A DNA stretch of 41,985 nt from an uncultured Bacillota bacterium (GTDB lineage Bacteria; Bacillota; Clostridia; Oscillospirales; Oscillospiraceae): assembly GCA_947073765.1 (NCBI GenBank), contig CAMTMZ010000025.1, positions 1 to 41,985 of the forward strand, given 5' to 3'. Every line of letters starts with the position of its first letter. Position 1 is the stretch's first letter. Positions 1-8,583 of the stretch are shown here, one piece after another. A model generated the notes under the pieces. The model was not told where the DNA came from. It worked only from the letters and a program-made list of their open reading frames with translations, and made no database searches. The position numbers were made by a program, and so were the translations under genes.

Positions 1-315
1 TCGTCCTTTGTGGCTGCACTGATTGGCCTGTTTATCGGTAAGCTCTCCGAGGGTCTGATGATCGGCGTGGTCTATATCAAGATCGTCATGCTGCTGTTCC
101 TGGCAGTACCCATTTTATGCGCTCTGATTGGGGCGAACGGGCCGCTGGCCTCCATCTGCAATATCATCCCATCCCAGCCCGCCTTTGAGGGGATTATGGC
201 ACTGTCCGCCGAAAACATGGGAACGGCAGGGAAGGATGTTGGCATTCTTGCAACTCATTGTATCACATGGTTTGCGCTGTACGTTCTAATTTCTGCTCCG
301 CGTAAAAACAAGTAA
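1..315 (+). CDS. C-terminal end of a polytopic membrane protein (ABC-2 permease-like), partial
   Basis: The reading frame is open from the first base and ends at a stop at 313-315, so the N-terminus lies outside the window. The visible 104 residues hold about three hydrophobic segments: roughly residues 4-25 with the motif GLFIGKLSEG, 28-46, and 82-98 near the C-terminus, followed by a basic tail (PRKNK). A loop rich in Pro, Ser and Asn separates the last two helices. This resembles the last helices of ABC-2 type permeases, but no catalytic motif is present and the assignment is only by feel. A hairpin terminator follows 60 bases later, so this is the last gene of its operon. Confidence 0.5.
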   Translation, partial: SSFVAALIGLFIGKLSEGLMIGVVYIKIVMLLFLAVPILCALIGANGPLASICNIIPSQPAFEGIMALSAENMGTAGKDVGILATHCITWFALYVLISAPRKNK

Positions 316-377
316 TTCAATCATCAGAAAAACAGTACCACGCCGCCGGTTAGAATTTGTAATAAAGCACGTAGCGG

Positions 378-407
378 GACAAGGCTTGCAAAAGCCTTGT
401 CTTTCTT
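378..407 (+). terminator. Rho-independent terminator after the partial membrane gene
   Basis: A perfect 10-bp stem (GACAAGGCTT / AAGCCTTGTC, 378-387 and 392-401) with a GCAA loop is followed by TTTCTT. It ends transcription of the upstream membrane protein gene before the chemotaxis receptor promoter. Confidence 0.8.
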
Positions 408-455
408 CCTGTTCAGCGGAGGGCTGCCGGCAATATAAATAGTATAACAAGGCTC

Positions 456-484
456 TTGAAAAATAAAAGGAAATAGACTATACT
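456..484 (+). promoter_or_regulatory. Sigma-A promoter of the chemotaxis receptor gene
   Basis: TTGAAA (456-461) and TATACT (479-484) are separated by exactly 17 bases, in an AT-rich stretch. The predicted start is near 491, leaving a leader of about 65 bases before the ATG at 557. Confidence 0.65.
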
Positions 485-556
485 ACCTGTTGGAACAGGG
501 CTGAATTTGATGTACAAATTTTGGCCTTGAAACCATTTCTATGGAGGGAAGTTTTT

Positions 557-2582
557 ATGCAATTCATGGGAAATAGAAAACTTGCCGCACGCATCGGAAT
601 TCTTACAACTGTTATCACCCTGGTTGGCATGACTCTGCTGGCTGGTCGTATCCACCAACGCCGCTTCCGTGGTCAAAAACGACATCACCAACCAAATGAC
701 TGACGCTGTGGAATCCAGAGCAGCCATTATTGATGAGTATGTGCTCTCCGCAGAGGAATATATGACCGCCTTTGCCTTGGGGCGTGAGGTCCGCAGCCTG
801 CTTCAGAATCCGGAGGACCCTGCGCTTCTGGCCCAGGCCCAAAAGTATACCGAGGATTTTGCCGCCATCAAAGGGATATTTGAGGGGCTGTATATCGCTA
901 CTCCGGACACCCACGTGCTGACTCACACCTCTCAGGGTGCCATTGGTATGACCACCCGGTCGGGGGATTCCCTAAAAACCTTTCAGGACACCATCCTGGC
1001 CCAGCAGGAGCTGACAAACCTGGGCATTATGAAGTCCCCTGGCACCAGCAGTATGATTTTGTCCATGTACTACCCCATTTTCGAGGGCCGCCGGTGCATC
1101 GGCTATGTGGGGGCGGGCGTCTACGCCAGCCACCTGATGGATTCGCTGCTGAATCTGGACATCAAGGGCCTTCCCGACAGTGAGTACGCATTCCTGAATG
1201 TGGACACAGGTGTCTACCTCTACCACGAGGACGAAGCGCTTTTGAACACTGAGACCGCCGATGCCGGTTATCAGGAGATTATCAGACGTATTCAGTCGGA
1301 TGGCAGCACCCAGGCCAATACATACTCCTACCGGGACGAGGCCGGAGTTAAGCAGCTGGTGGTTTACAAGTATCTAAAAGACCGGGGATGGGTCTTTATG
1401 GTCCGGGACAATGCCACAGAGGTTTATGGCACTGTGACCAACGTGCGCATCCTGGTGGGGGCGCTGTGCGCCGTCACGGCCGCCGCTGTCATTCTGCTCA
1501 CCCTGCTGCTTCTGCGGCGGGAGGGCCGGGAATTGATGGTTGTGGAGCGGGCTATCGGCCGGTTGGGAGATCTGAATCTCTCCGCAGATCAGGAGCTGGA
1601 GCCATTCTATGGCCGCTCGGATGAGATCGGCATGATCGCCCAAACCACCCATCGGGTCTGCCTCTGCCTGCGGAAAACAATCGACGACGTGGGCCGAATC
1701 CTGGGCGAGATCGCCGGCGGCAACCTGACCGTTGACGTCACCCAGAACGAGTCCTATTATATCGGAGATTTTAAGGTGCTGTCTGCCAGTCTGCAGTCCA
1801 TCCATGCCAATCTGGTGAATGTGATTCGGGATATCTCTCAGGTGGCAGGAGAGGTAGGCGCCAGCGCAGTCCGAGTGTCTACAGATGCCCAGGCACTGGC
1901 ACAGGGCACAACAGAACAGGCCGCCTCAGTTGATGGGCTTGTGGCAAATGTGACAGCCATCACCAGTCAAATTCAAACCAGTACTGTGCGCTGCGGCAGT
2001 GCCAGCGATCTGGTGGGGCAGGCTACTGGCTATGCGGCCGAGGCAGACACAAAGATGGAACAGCTGACCGCAGCCACCAGGAACATCGATCAGTCCTCCA
2101 ATCAGATCAGCACGATTATCAAGACCATAGAAGATATCGCATTTCAGACCAACATTCTGGCTTTGAACGCCGCCGTAGAGGCTGCCCGGGCCGGAAATGC
2201 GGGAAAGGGGTTCTCTGTGGTTGCTGACGAGGTGCGCAATCTGGCCGCCAAATCGGCACAGGCCGCCCAGAACACCAACGAGCTGATCAGCAGGTCCATC
2301 CAGAGCGCCAAAACCGGAACGGAGTCTACCGACCTGGCGGTCTCTGCCATGCAGGACATTAACGGCTGTATCCAGTCTATCAAAACACTGATGGATGAAA
2401 TCGCCGCGGCCAGCGTTCAGCAGTCGGAAATGATCTCGCTGGTGGAAAGCGGAATCAAAGAAATTTCGTCGGTAGTTCAGGACAATTCGACTGCCGCAGA
2501 AAAGAGCGCGTCAATTTCTAAGGAGCTGTCTCAGCAGGCGCACACCCTAAACAGCCTGATCAGCCGCTTCCGCATTCAATAA
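557..2582 (+). pseudogene. Methyl-accepting chemotaxis protein with a frameshift in TM1
   Basis: A transmembrane chemoreceptor that would sense a small ligand with its extracellular domain and signal to CheA/CheW. The ATG at 557 has the ribosome site GGAGGG just upstream and starts a cytoplasmic stub and first membrane helix (MQFMGNRKLAARIG...). The frame is lost near 639-645: the sequence reads CTGCTGGCTGG where a CTG CTG TGG CTG reading would continue the helix as [16 protein letters not shown]. One extra base or two missing bases would explain it. Downstream the frame is intact to 2582: a Cache-type sensor domain (about 250 residues), a second helix near 1440-1510, a HAMP segment, and a signalling domain with the hallmark hairpin around 2140-2250 ([20 protein letters not shown]). 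If the shift is real the gene is broken, or only a form starting at GTG 669 without TM1 is made; a sequencing error is equally possible. Confidence 0.85.
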
Positions 2583-2596
2583 ATAAGCCCTATGAG

Positions 2597-2644
2597 TCAA
2601 GTGCCCTGTGTCAGCTTCTAAACAGGGCACTTGATCTGCTTTTC
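2597..2644 (+). terminator. Terminator after the chemotaxis receptor gene
   Basis: A perfect 13-bp inverted repeat (TCAAGTGCCCTGT / ACAGGGCACTTGA, 2597-2609 and 2622-2634) with a 12-base loop, followed by a modest T run (TCTGCTTTT). Confidence 0.75.
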
Positions 2645-2671
2645 CCGGAGGAGGAAATTTTTTCTTACGCC

Positions 2672-2701
2672 TTGACCCCGTAATAGAGGATACAGTAAAA
2701 T
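2672..2701 (+). promoter_or_regulatory. Probable sigma-A promoter ahead of the HxlR remnant and TetR gene
   Basis: TTGACC (2672-2677) and TAAAAT (2696-2701) are spaced by 18 bases. The next ribosome site, ACAGGAGGG, is at 2731-2740 and serves the truncated HxlR leader at 2743. Confidence 0.5.
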
Positions 2702-2742
2702 AGGAGCATACAGCATTTTAGAAACGAACAGACAGGAGGGAC

Positions 2743-2868
2743 ATGGAGACCAAAGCCCTGCCCGCCTGCCCAGTGAAGACTACGCTGACGCTCATCAGCG
2801 ACAAATGGAAGGTAGGTATTGCCAATGCCCAACTTTACCAGGAACGCTATCATAGACACTTTTATTAA
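2743..2868 (+). pseudogene. Truncated N-terminus of an HxlR-family regulator
   Basis: An ATG with an excellent ribosome site (ACAGGAGGG, 2731-2740) starts a 41-codon frame. Its first 24 residues read like the start of an HxlR-type winged-helix repressor: METKALPACPVKTTL, then ISDKWKV, including the conserved Cys (residue 9) and the K/W pair that begins helix 1. After KV the similarity stops and the frame runs into the TetR gene out of phase until a stop at 2866-2868. A deletion appears to have joined the start of an HxlR gene to the start of a TetR gene. The remnant still has its promoter and ribosome site, and its translation passes through the TetR start, so it may act as a leader peptide for translational coupling. 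Confidence 0.6.
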
Positions 2869-3382
2869 CCTGTTAGACCAGCGTCCCCTGAACAAAATTA
2901 CCGTAAAGGACGTTGTAGAGACCTGCGGCATTAACCGCAACTCTTTTTATTATCACTTTCAGGACCTGCCCGCCCTGCTGGAGGAGATCATCGCCGGACG
3001 GGTCGAGGCGCTGATTCAAGCTCACCCCACTGTGGATTCTCTGGAGGGCTGCTTCGATGCCGCTCTGGAATTTGTTCTGGATTACAGGCGGGCGGTCCTG
3101 CACATCTACAACTCTCTGAGCCGGGATGTCTTTGAGCGGCATCTTATGGAGGTGTGCCACTACGTTGTGAAAACTTACGTGGAGGCCGATTTTTCCGGCC
3201 GGCCGGTGGATGAGCGGGACAAAGAGCTTATCATCCGCTACCACAAGTGCGAGTGCTTTGGAAATATCATCGACTGGCTGAACAGCGGCATGAAGGATGA
3301 TATCTCTGCCTATTTTCACCGCATCTATCAGCTGAAGCGGGGCTGGGAAGGCGAGATTCTCCGCCGTGACAGTAAGCTTTAA
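2825..3382 (+). CDS. TetR/AcrR-family transcriptional regulator
   Basis: A 185-residue repressor of the TetR type. The N-terminal helix-turn-helix is clear: NFTRNAIIDTFINLL, then KITVKDVVETCGINRNSFYYHFQ (about residues 20-42), with the typical FYYHF recognition-helix end. The rest is helical ligand-binding domain resembling the TetR_C subset with C-terminal GMKDD. The start at ATG 2825 is preferred over TTG 2819 because AAGGTAGG lies at a good distance. It points toward the MMPL exporter operon, which ends just across a shared terminator, and a palindrome overlaps that operon's promoter. I infer that it represses the pump genes, as is usual for TetR genes next to exporters; autoregulation is possible. 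Confidence 0.85.
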   Translation: MPNFTRNAIIDTFINLLDQRPLNKITVKDVVETCGINRNSFYYHFQDLPALLEEIIAGRVEALIQAHPTVDSLEGCFDAALEFVLDYRRAVLHIYNSLSRDVFERHLMEVCHYVVKTYVEADFSGRPVDERDKELIIRYHKCECFGNIIDWLNSGMKDDISAYFHRIYQLKRGWEGEILRRDSKL

Positions 3383-3395
3383 TCCGTATTGGCAT

Positions 3396-3423
3396 ACCCC
3401 CGCGCCTGAAAAGGCGCGGGGGT
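3396..3423. terminator. Bidirectional terminator between the TetR and MMPL genes
   Basis: A perfect 12-bp GC-rich stem (3396-3407 and 3412-3423) closed by GAAA, between two convergent genes. T-rich sequence follows on the plus strand (TTTCGTCT); on the minus strand the tail is weaker. Confidence 0.8.
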
Positions 3424-3431
3424 TTCGTCTG

Positions 3432-5531
3432 TCACAGGGCCCTTGCCTTGTGAGGGACTTGATTTGTCTCCCCCTTCCAGCGCAAGCTGGTCCTTTGAAT
3501 CAGCGGCTCGCAGACGCACAGCACCGAGGGCATTAGGAAGATGCTCACCAAGGCGGAGATCAGGGCGCCACGGGCCAGCATGGTGCAGATGGAGCTGATA
3601 ATTTCGATCTCCGAAATCAACCCCACCCCCAGAGTAGCGCAGAACATGACCAGGGAGCTGGTGATAATAGAGCCGTCAGAGGCTGTGGCGGCGATCGTGA
3701 TGGCCTCTACCCGCTCCTTCCCGCTCTGGAGCTCCTCCCGGAAGCGGGTAGCCAGCAGAATGGCGTAGTCCACTGTGGCTCCCAGCTGAACGCAGCCGAT
3801 GATGGTGGGAGAGACAAAGGGGATCACTGTCCCTGTGAAGTAGGGAATACCCTGGTTGATAAAAATGGCCAGCTCGATGGCGGCTACCAGCACCACCGGC
3901 ATGGATGCCGACCGGAACAACCAGGCCACAATGATGAGAATGGCGGCGATGGAGATGTAATTTGTCACCTGGAAGTCCACTGCGGAGGTAGAGATCAAAT
4001 CGTCGGTAAGGGCGGCCTCGCCGGTGATCAGAGCGGCGGGGTCATAGGCCTTGATGATGGCGCTGATCCGCCTCAGCTGGGCGGACACCTCATCCGAAGC
4101 GGTGGCGTATTCCGAGTTAATCATCATCATCTGCCAGCCCTCCTGCTTCAGCATATCCCGCACTTCAGCCGGGATGAAGAAGTCAGGGATGCCCCCGCCC
4201 AGCATGGTGTGGTAGGACAGGACTGAGGTGATACCCTCCACCTCCTCCAGCTCCGCCTCCATCCGGTTCATGTCGGTGGCGGGCAGGCCGTCACTGAGGA
4301 GGACAAAGTGAGAGGTGGCCATGTCAAACTCATCCTTCAGCTTATTGTTGGCCACAATAGAGGCCATATCCTGGGGCAGGGCCTCGTCCAGCTTGTAATA
4401 CACCCCGGCGTGAGATTGTGCGTACAGAGCCGGGGGAAAGAGCAGCAGGAACACAGCCACAAACCAGCGGCGGTGCTTCACCACCCAGCCGTTCACCCCG
4501 GAGAAGTCAGGCAGCAGGCTGCGGTGCTTATGCATCTCGATCTGCTTGTCGAAGAGGAGCAGCAGGGCGGGCAGCACCAGGATCACCGTGGCCACCCCCA
4601 GCACCACCCCTTTCGCCATGACAATGCCGATATCCCGGCCCAGGGTGAGACGCATGAAGCACAGGGCGATAAAGCCGGCGATGGTGGTCAGGCTGGAGCC
4701 TGAAAGGGATGTGAAGGCGGCCACAATAGCCCGAGTCATGGCGTCCCGCTTATCCTCACAGCGGGTCTTTTCCTCCAGGTAGCGGTGGTATAGGAATATG
4801 GAGTAGTCCATAGTCACCCCCAGCTGGAGAACAGCGGCGATGGCTTTGGTAATGTAAGAAATTTGGCCCAGAAAAATGTTTGTGCCAAAGTTGTAGACAA
4901 TGGCCATGCCGATGCTGGCCAGGAACACGAAGGGCAGCACCACCGACTCCATAGTCAGGGACATGGCAGCAAGAGACAAAAGCACCGCCAAACCCACATA
5001 TATGGGCAGCTCCTGATCCACCAGGTCCTTTGTGTCTTTGATGACCACCGAGAAGCCGGCCAGAAAACACTTCTCATTGCAGATATCCCGAACAGTCTGT
5101 ATCGCCTCCATGGTCGCCTCGTCGGCCCCGGATTTGTCGTACTGGATGATCATCATGGTAGCCTCGCCGGCATAAAACATCTCCCGCAGGTTGGCCGGGA
5201 TGAAGTCCACGGGGATCTGGATACCCACCGCGTTTGACAGCCACAGGGCGTTGGAGACGTTGGGCACCTGTCGGATGGCATAGAGCAGGTCGTTGGTGTA
5301 AGCAGCGGGCATATCCTCTACAATGAGCATGCTCGTTGCCGCCATATGGAAGGGTTCCTCCAGCAGCCGCTCCCCTTGGGAGGACTCCAGGTCCTGAGGC
5401 AGGTAGGTAAGAATGTCGTAATTAACCCTGGTACCCACATAGCCCAGACCAGAGGGGATAAGCAGCAGCACCGCGATCAGGGCCACCAGTTTTGGCCTTC
5501 GGGTCAGCTTATGGGCAACTTTTTCCACCAT
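3432..5531 (-). CDS. MMPL/RND-family membrane exporter
   Basis: A 699-residue protein of the RND superfamily, in the MMPL branch (YdfJ-like). It shows the family's twofold architecture: TM1 near residues 17-35, an extracytoplasmic domain starting NYDILTYLPQDLESSQGERLL, a five-helix block, a helix near 360-375, a second extracytoplasmic domain (YKLDEALPQDM), and a final helix block. Both helix blocks carry sterol-sensing-like segments with the matched motifs LGVTMDYSIFLYHRY and LGATVDYAILLATRF; their Asp residues are the likely proton-relay positions. ATG 5531 is chosen because AAAGGAGAG precedes it; an in-frame start further upstream would lie inside the previous gene. It sits 16 bases after the long coiled-coil protein gene and forms an operon with it. 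Substrate unknown: lipids, peptides or drugs are plausible. Confidence 0.9.
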   Translation of the reverse strand: MVEKVAHKLTRRPKLVALIAVLLLIPSGLGYVGTRVNYDILTYLPQDLESSQGERLLEEPFHMAATSMLIVEDMPAAYTNDLLYAIRQVPNVSNALWLSNAVGIQIPVDFIPANLREMFYAGEATMMIIQYDKSGADEATMEAIQTVRDICNEKCFLAGFSVVIKDTKDLVDQELPIYVGLAVLLSLAAMSLTMESVVLPFVFLASIGMAIVYNFGTNIFLGQISYITKAIAAVLQLGVTMDYSIFLYHRYLEEKTRCEDKRDAMTRAIVAAFTSLSGSSLTTIAGFIALCFMRLTLGRDIGIVMAKGVVLGVATVILVLPALLLLFDKQIEMHKHRSLLPDFSGVNGWVVKHRRWFVAVFLLLFPPALYAQSHAGVYYKLDEALPQDMASIVANNKLKDEFDMATSHFVLLSDGLPATDMNRMEAELEEVEGITSVLSYHTMLGGGIPDFFIPAEVRDMLKQEGWQMMMINSEYATASDEVSAQLRRISAIIKAYDPAALITGEAALTDDLISTSAVDFQVTNYISIAAILIIVAWLFRSASMPVVLVAAIELAIFINQGIPYFTGTVIPFVSPTIIGCVQLGATVDYAILLATRFREELQSGKERVEAITIAATASDGSIITSSLVMFCATLGVGLISEIEIISSICTMLARGALISALVSIFLMPSVLCVCEPLIQRTSLRWKGETNQVPHKARAL

Positions 5532-5547
5532 AGGGGCTTCTCTCCTT

Positions 5548-8271
5548 TCAATGGAAGATACCGGTAACGGCACTCCAGAAGTCCCGGAACATCTGGGTCA
5601 CTCGCTGCCAAAAAGTGGTCTTCTCCGGAGTGGCGGCGGCCAGCTGTTCCGCTGTCAGCTCCTCCGCCTTAATCTCCTGGGTGCGGATGAGAATCTGCAC
5701 GCTGGAGGGTGCGGGGTTGCGGGTGTCGGTAAGGGAGACGGCCTGGGCTTTGGCGTCCATCATCAGGATGTTATTCACGTCGCCGGTGTACTCCCGCCAG
5801 GTGTCCTCAATGATCGTGTTGATGGTCGCCTTGGCGTCCCGCACATCGCCGGTGGCAGCCATGGCCTTGGCTGTCTGCCGCAGGGTTGCGGCCATCCCCT
5901 GAAGGGCCTGACGGGTACCGCTGTCCAGTTGATTTCCCGAGGTCTTCATCAGGGTCTCGGAGTCGGCCAGCAGGGTTTCCAGGTCCCGGAGGGCGGAGAC
6001 GGCGGAGGTGCTCAGGGAACCAACGCTGGCAATCCCCTCCTGGAGGGTGGGCTCGTACTCGTCCAGAAGGACGCGCAGGGCGTCCACGCCGTTCAAAACA
6101 GACCGGATCTTTTCCGAGGACTGGCGCAGAGCGGCGGACATATCCTCCGCGCTGTCAATCAGATCCACCAGGTCGTCCACGTCGTCGCACAGGGCCGCCA
6201 GCTCCCCCACCACCCGGCCGGTGGGGCGGGTAATCCGGTTGATGGTGCTGTTCAGCTCGCTCTGAAGGGTGTTGAGCCGGTCGTTGGCCTGGCTCAAGGC
6301 GTCGTCCAGGCCGCCCACAATCAGGTCTACCGCCGCGCCGCCCACGGTGCCGCCGTCACCGGCCCCGGCGGTTTCCGCAGCTTCGCCGGAGGCGCTGGGG
6401 ACGGGCTGGTCCCCGCCGGTTGTTCCAGAGGAGATGTCCCCCGCGGTAACGTCGCTCAGGTACATGCTTCCGGCCAGGGCCGCGGACAGCGGCCCGCTGC
6501 CGGGCCGGAAGGGGGCGGACAGGGCCGCCCCTGCCGCCGGGACAGAGGCGGGAGGTTCCCCGTTCTCCCCCTGGGCGGGCTTCTCCTCAGAATCCTCCGC
6601 CCCCTCGGACAGGGACTCCTCCTGAGCGGCCTCGGAGGAAGCGGCGGGCCCCTCTGCGCCGGACTCCGGGGTCTCCTCCGGCGTAGTCAGCGCCTCCGAC
6701 GACTCGGCCGCGCCCCGGGGCCCGCCGCTGTTGTAGACTGTCCACAGGTCGCTCATCTGCTTGGCGGTCTTGTCGTCCACCCCGGGGAGGGTCCCGCAGA
6801 ACTCCTGGAAGCTCAGGTTATCCTTGGCCTGGAACATGGCGTCGGTCTGCTGCTTCGCCCCCTGGGCCAGCTGCCACTGGGTAAGCTTGCCCAGGGCCTC
6901 CGCCTGGTCCCGAGTCAGGCCGGCCAGGCTCTTTAGGCCCGCCACCGTCTCCGGGTCCTTCCCCTGGAGCTCCAGCATTTTCCCCATAAATTCAATCTGG
7001 TCGGACTCCTCATAGGCGCTGCCCACCTGCTTTGTTTTGTCTACCTTTTCCTGGAGCTTGGGGGTGTTCCGGTCGCCGCTGGAGCCGCCCCCCACGTAGC
7101 TGTCCCCTAGGGCCCGCTGGAGGGAGCGCAGGCTGCTCTTCATGTCCGCCAGCCCCCGTATCACCTGGCGCACGTCGCTGGAGCCCTCCTCCAGGCCGGC
7201 CAGCGCCTTTTCCATATTCTCCAGCTGGGTTCGGAGGGAGACCACCGTGTCTGTCATCTCCCCCAGCACCGCCTTGGAGCTGGAAATGGTCTGACTGAGG
7301 GCCAGTGTCCGCTGCTCTACCGGCTCCAGCAGATCCGCGATGTTAGTCAGGTCTCCCCGCAGGACTTCCGCGTCTCCGTACAGCTGGCCCTTGCCCCTGG
7401 AGATCGTTCCCCGGGCCGCATCCAGCTGATCCAGACCGCTGGCCGAGGCGTACAACCCGCTTTGAACGTCGTTCAACGCATCCAAAAGGGCGTCCAGGCT
7501 GCCAGACAAGGCTTTGTAGTCCTCTTCCAAGTCTTCCTTGCGCTGACTCAGCCTGGCGATCTCTTCCAGCTGAGCCAGTGTAGCGGGAACCATCATAATG
7601 GTTATGCCGTTGAAAGAAAAGTCGTCGCTGCCCACCCGGATGGTGAAGTGCCGCTCCTCCCCCGGCAGGCACATAAACAGCACAGTGCGCAAATTGCCCA
7701 CCAGCTGTACCTGGGCCCCCTGGGCCTCCAGTGACAGGATGTCATCCTCGTTGAAAAGGGCTACGGCCTCCAGAGTGTAGTTGTACCGGGCATAGCTGCT
7801 GGCCCGCTGATTGGGGACAATATCCAGCAGAATCTCTACCACTCCCTGTTTTCCGGCGAGGTCCTCCGCCCGGGCCGGTACGCCGTTGAGGGTGTACCGC
7901 AGGGCAATGGTCCAGGGCAGGTGTTGAAACGGCTTGGCGGTCTTGCCCTCAAAGTAGAAGCGGCCGGGAGACTGGTCAAACTGGAAATCCGCGCTGCCTT
8001 CTCCCAGCGAAACCGGGGTGCCGTCGGTAAGGTTGACCACCTCGTCGTATACACCGTAGTCAATGAGCTCGTTGGCGCCGTTGAGGGCGTAGCTCTTCAC
8101 CACACTGCCCTCCATCAGGTTGCCGTAGTAGTCCAGCGTAGCGTAATAGGCCTCGTCATAGGTAGGGGTAACTCCGCTGTCAATGGGCAAGGCGCTGGCG
8201 GGCGCTGCGCACCCCGCAGCAGTCAGCACGGCCAGCAGCAACGCCAAAGTCCGTTTTTTGTGCCTCATCAT
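5548..8271 (-). CDS. Large secreted coiled-coil protein, partner of the MMPL exporter
   Basis: A 907-residue protein with no enzyme motif I recognise. The start MMRHKKRTLALLLAVLTAAGC is a signal peptide; the AAGC could be a weak lipobox, or cleavage could follow ASA a little later. Residues about 40-235 look like a beta-rich domain. From about 235 to 400 and again from about 650 to 840 it is strongly helical with heptad-like patterns, reminiscent of the extracytoplasmic coils of YhgE/Pip proteins. Between them lies a low-complexity stretch rich in Ala, Glu, Ser and Pro (about 525-600). The C-terminus is amphipathic (FWQRVTQMFRDFW). The ribosome site is TAGGAGGA, and the promoter lies just upstream. 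Directly followed by the MMPL gene, it probably serves as the extracytoplasmic adaptor of that pump; this is inference from position and architecture. Confidence 0.75.
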   Translation of the reverse strand: MMRHKKRTLALLLAVLTAAGCAAPASALPIDSGVTPTYDEAYYATLDYYGNLMEGSVVKSYALNGANELIDYGVYDEVVNLTDGTPVSLGEGSADFQFDQSPGRFYFEGKTAKPFQHLPWTIALRYTLNGVPARAEDLAGKQGVVEILLDIVPNQRASSYARYNYTLEAVALFNEDDILSLEAQGAQVQLVGNLRTVLFMCLPGEERHFTIRVGSDDFSFNGITIMMVPATLAQLEEIARLSQRKEDLEEDYKALSGSLDALLDALNDVQSGLYASASGLDQLDAARGTISRGKGQLYGDAEVLRGDLTNIADLLEPVEQRTLALSQTISSSKAVLGEMTDTVVSLRTQLENMEKALAGLEEGSSDVRQVIRGLADMKSSLRSLQRALGDSYVGGGSSGDRNTPKLQEKVDKTKQVGSAYEESDQIEFMGKMLELQGKDPETVAGLKSLAGLTRDQAEALGKLTQWQLAQGAKQQTDAMFQAKDNLSFQEFCGTLPGVDDKTAKQMSDLWTVYNSGGPRGAAESSEALTTPEETPESGAEGPAASSEAAQEESLSEGAEDSEEKPAQGENGEPPASVPAAGAALSAPFRPGSGPLSAALAGSMYLSDVTAGDISSGTTGGDQPVPSASGEAAETAGAGDGGTVGGAAVDLIVGGLDDALSQANDRLNTLQSELNSTINRITRPTGRVVGELAALCDDVDDLVDLIDSAEDMSAALRQSSEKIRSVLNGVDALRVLLDEYEPTLQEGIASVGSLSTSAVSALRDLETLLADSETLMKTSGNQLDSGTRQALQGMAATLRQTAKAMAATGDVRDAKATINTIIEDTWREYTGDVNNILMMDAKAQAVSLTDTRNPAPSSVQILIRTQEIKAEELTAEQLAAATPEKTTFWQRVTQMFRDFWSAVTGIFH

Positions 8272-8337
8272 AAATCATTCCTCCTAAAATTTTCAACGGG
8301 GGGCGCCGCTGTCCCGCTGAAGCTTTGATTGATGCTG

Positions 8338-8366
8338 ATTTTAATTAGGAGCCCTGTCAGATTCAA
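8338..8366 (-). promoter_or_regulatory. Sigma-A promoter of the MMPL pump operon
   Basis: On the minus strand TTGAAT (8361-8366) and TAAAAT (8338-8343) are 17 bases apart, giving a start near 8331 and a leader of about 60 bases before the ATG at 8271. Confidence 0.6.
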
Positions 8367-8374
8367 TAGACAGG
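8353..8374. promoter_or_regulatory. Palindrome over the pump promoter, candidate TetR operator
   Basis: CCTGTC (8353-8358) and GACAGG (8369-8374) form a perfect 6-bp inverted repeat with a 10-base centre. It covers the -35 box of the pump promoter, the usual place for a TetR-family operator. The link to the TetR gene at 2825 is inferred. Confidence 0.45.
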
Positions 8375-8534
8375 TAAGGCGGAATGACTAATTTTTCACC
8401 ACAGTCACTTGTTTTGACAGACCACAATGGGCTTCTTTTCTAAAAAACGCTTTCAGCCCCCGAAAATTGATATTGCCGTTCCGGCTCATCATCCTCCCTT
8501 CTCCCGTACAATTTGAGTTTCCACCGGGAATAAT

Positions 8535-8567
8535 ATACACCCACCAGGAAAAACCTGGCGGGTGTAT
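8535..8567 (-). terminator. Terminator of the tct-cit operon
   Basis: Directly after citF, a 14-bp hairpin (8535-8548 with 8554-8567, one G-U pair on the minus-strand RNA) has a five-base loop. The trailing sequence (ATTATT on the minus strand) is only weakly T-rich, so the stem does most of the work. Confidence 0.65.
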
Positions 8568-8583
8568 GCCGATAGAAAAGGCT

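Larger units (their letters stand above)
8272..8583. other. 312-base intergenic region between pump operon and cit operon
   Basis: This stretch holds the pump operon's promoter and possible operator at its left side and the terminator of the citrate lyase operon at its right side. I found no convincing gene; a 70-codon minus-strand frame overlapping it has no family resemblance or ribosome site. Confidence 0.6.

Noticed and set aside
5551-6936. Long plus-strand frame (461 codons) opposite the coiled-coil protein gene
   Set aside because: It is the antisense shadow of a GC-rich gene, low-complexity in Gly, Arg and Ala, with no ribosome site or family motif.
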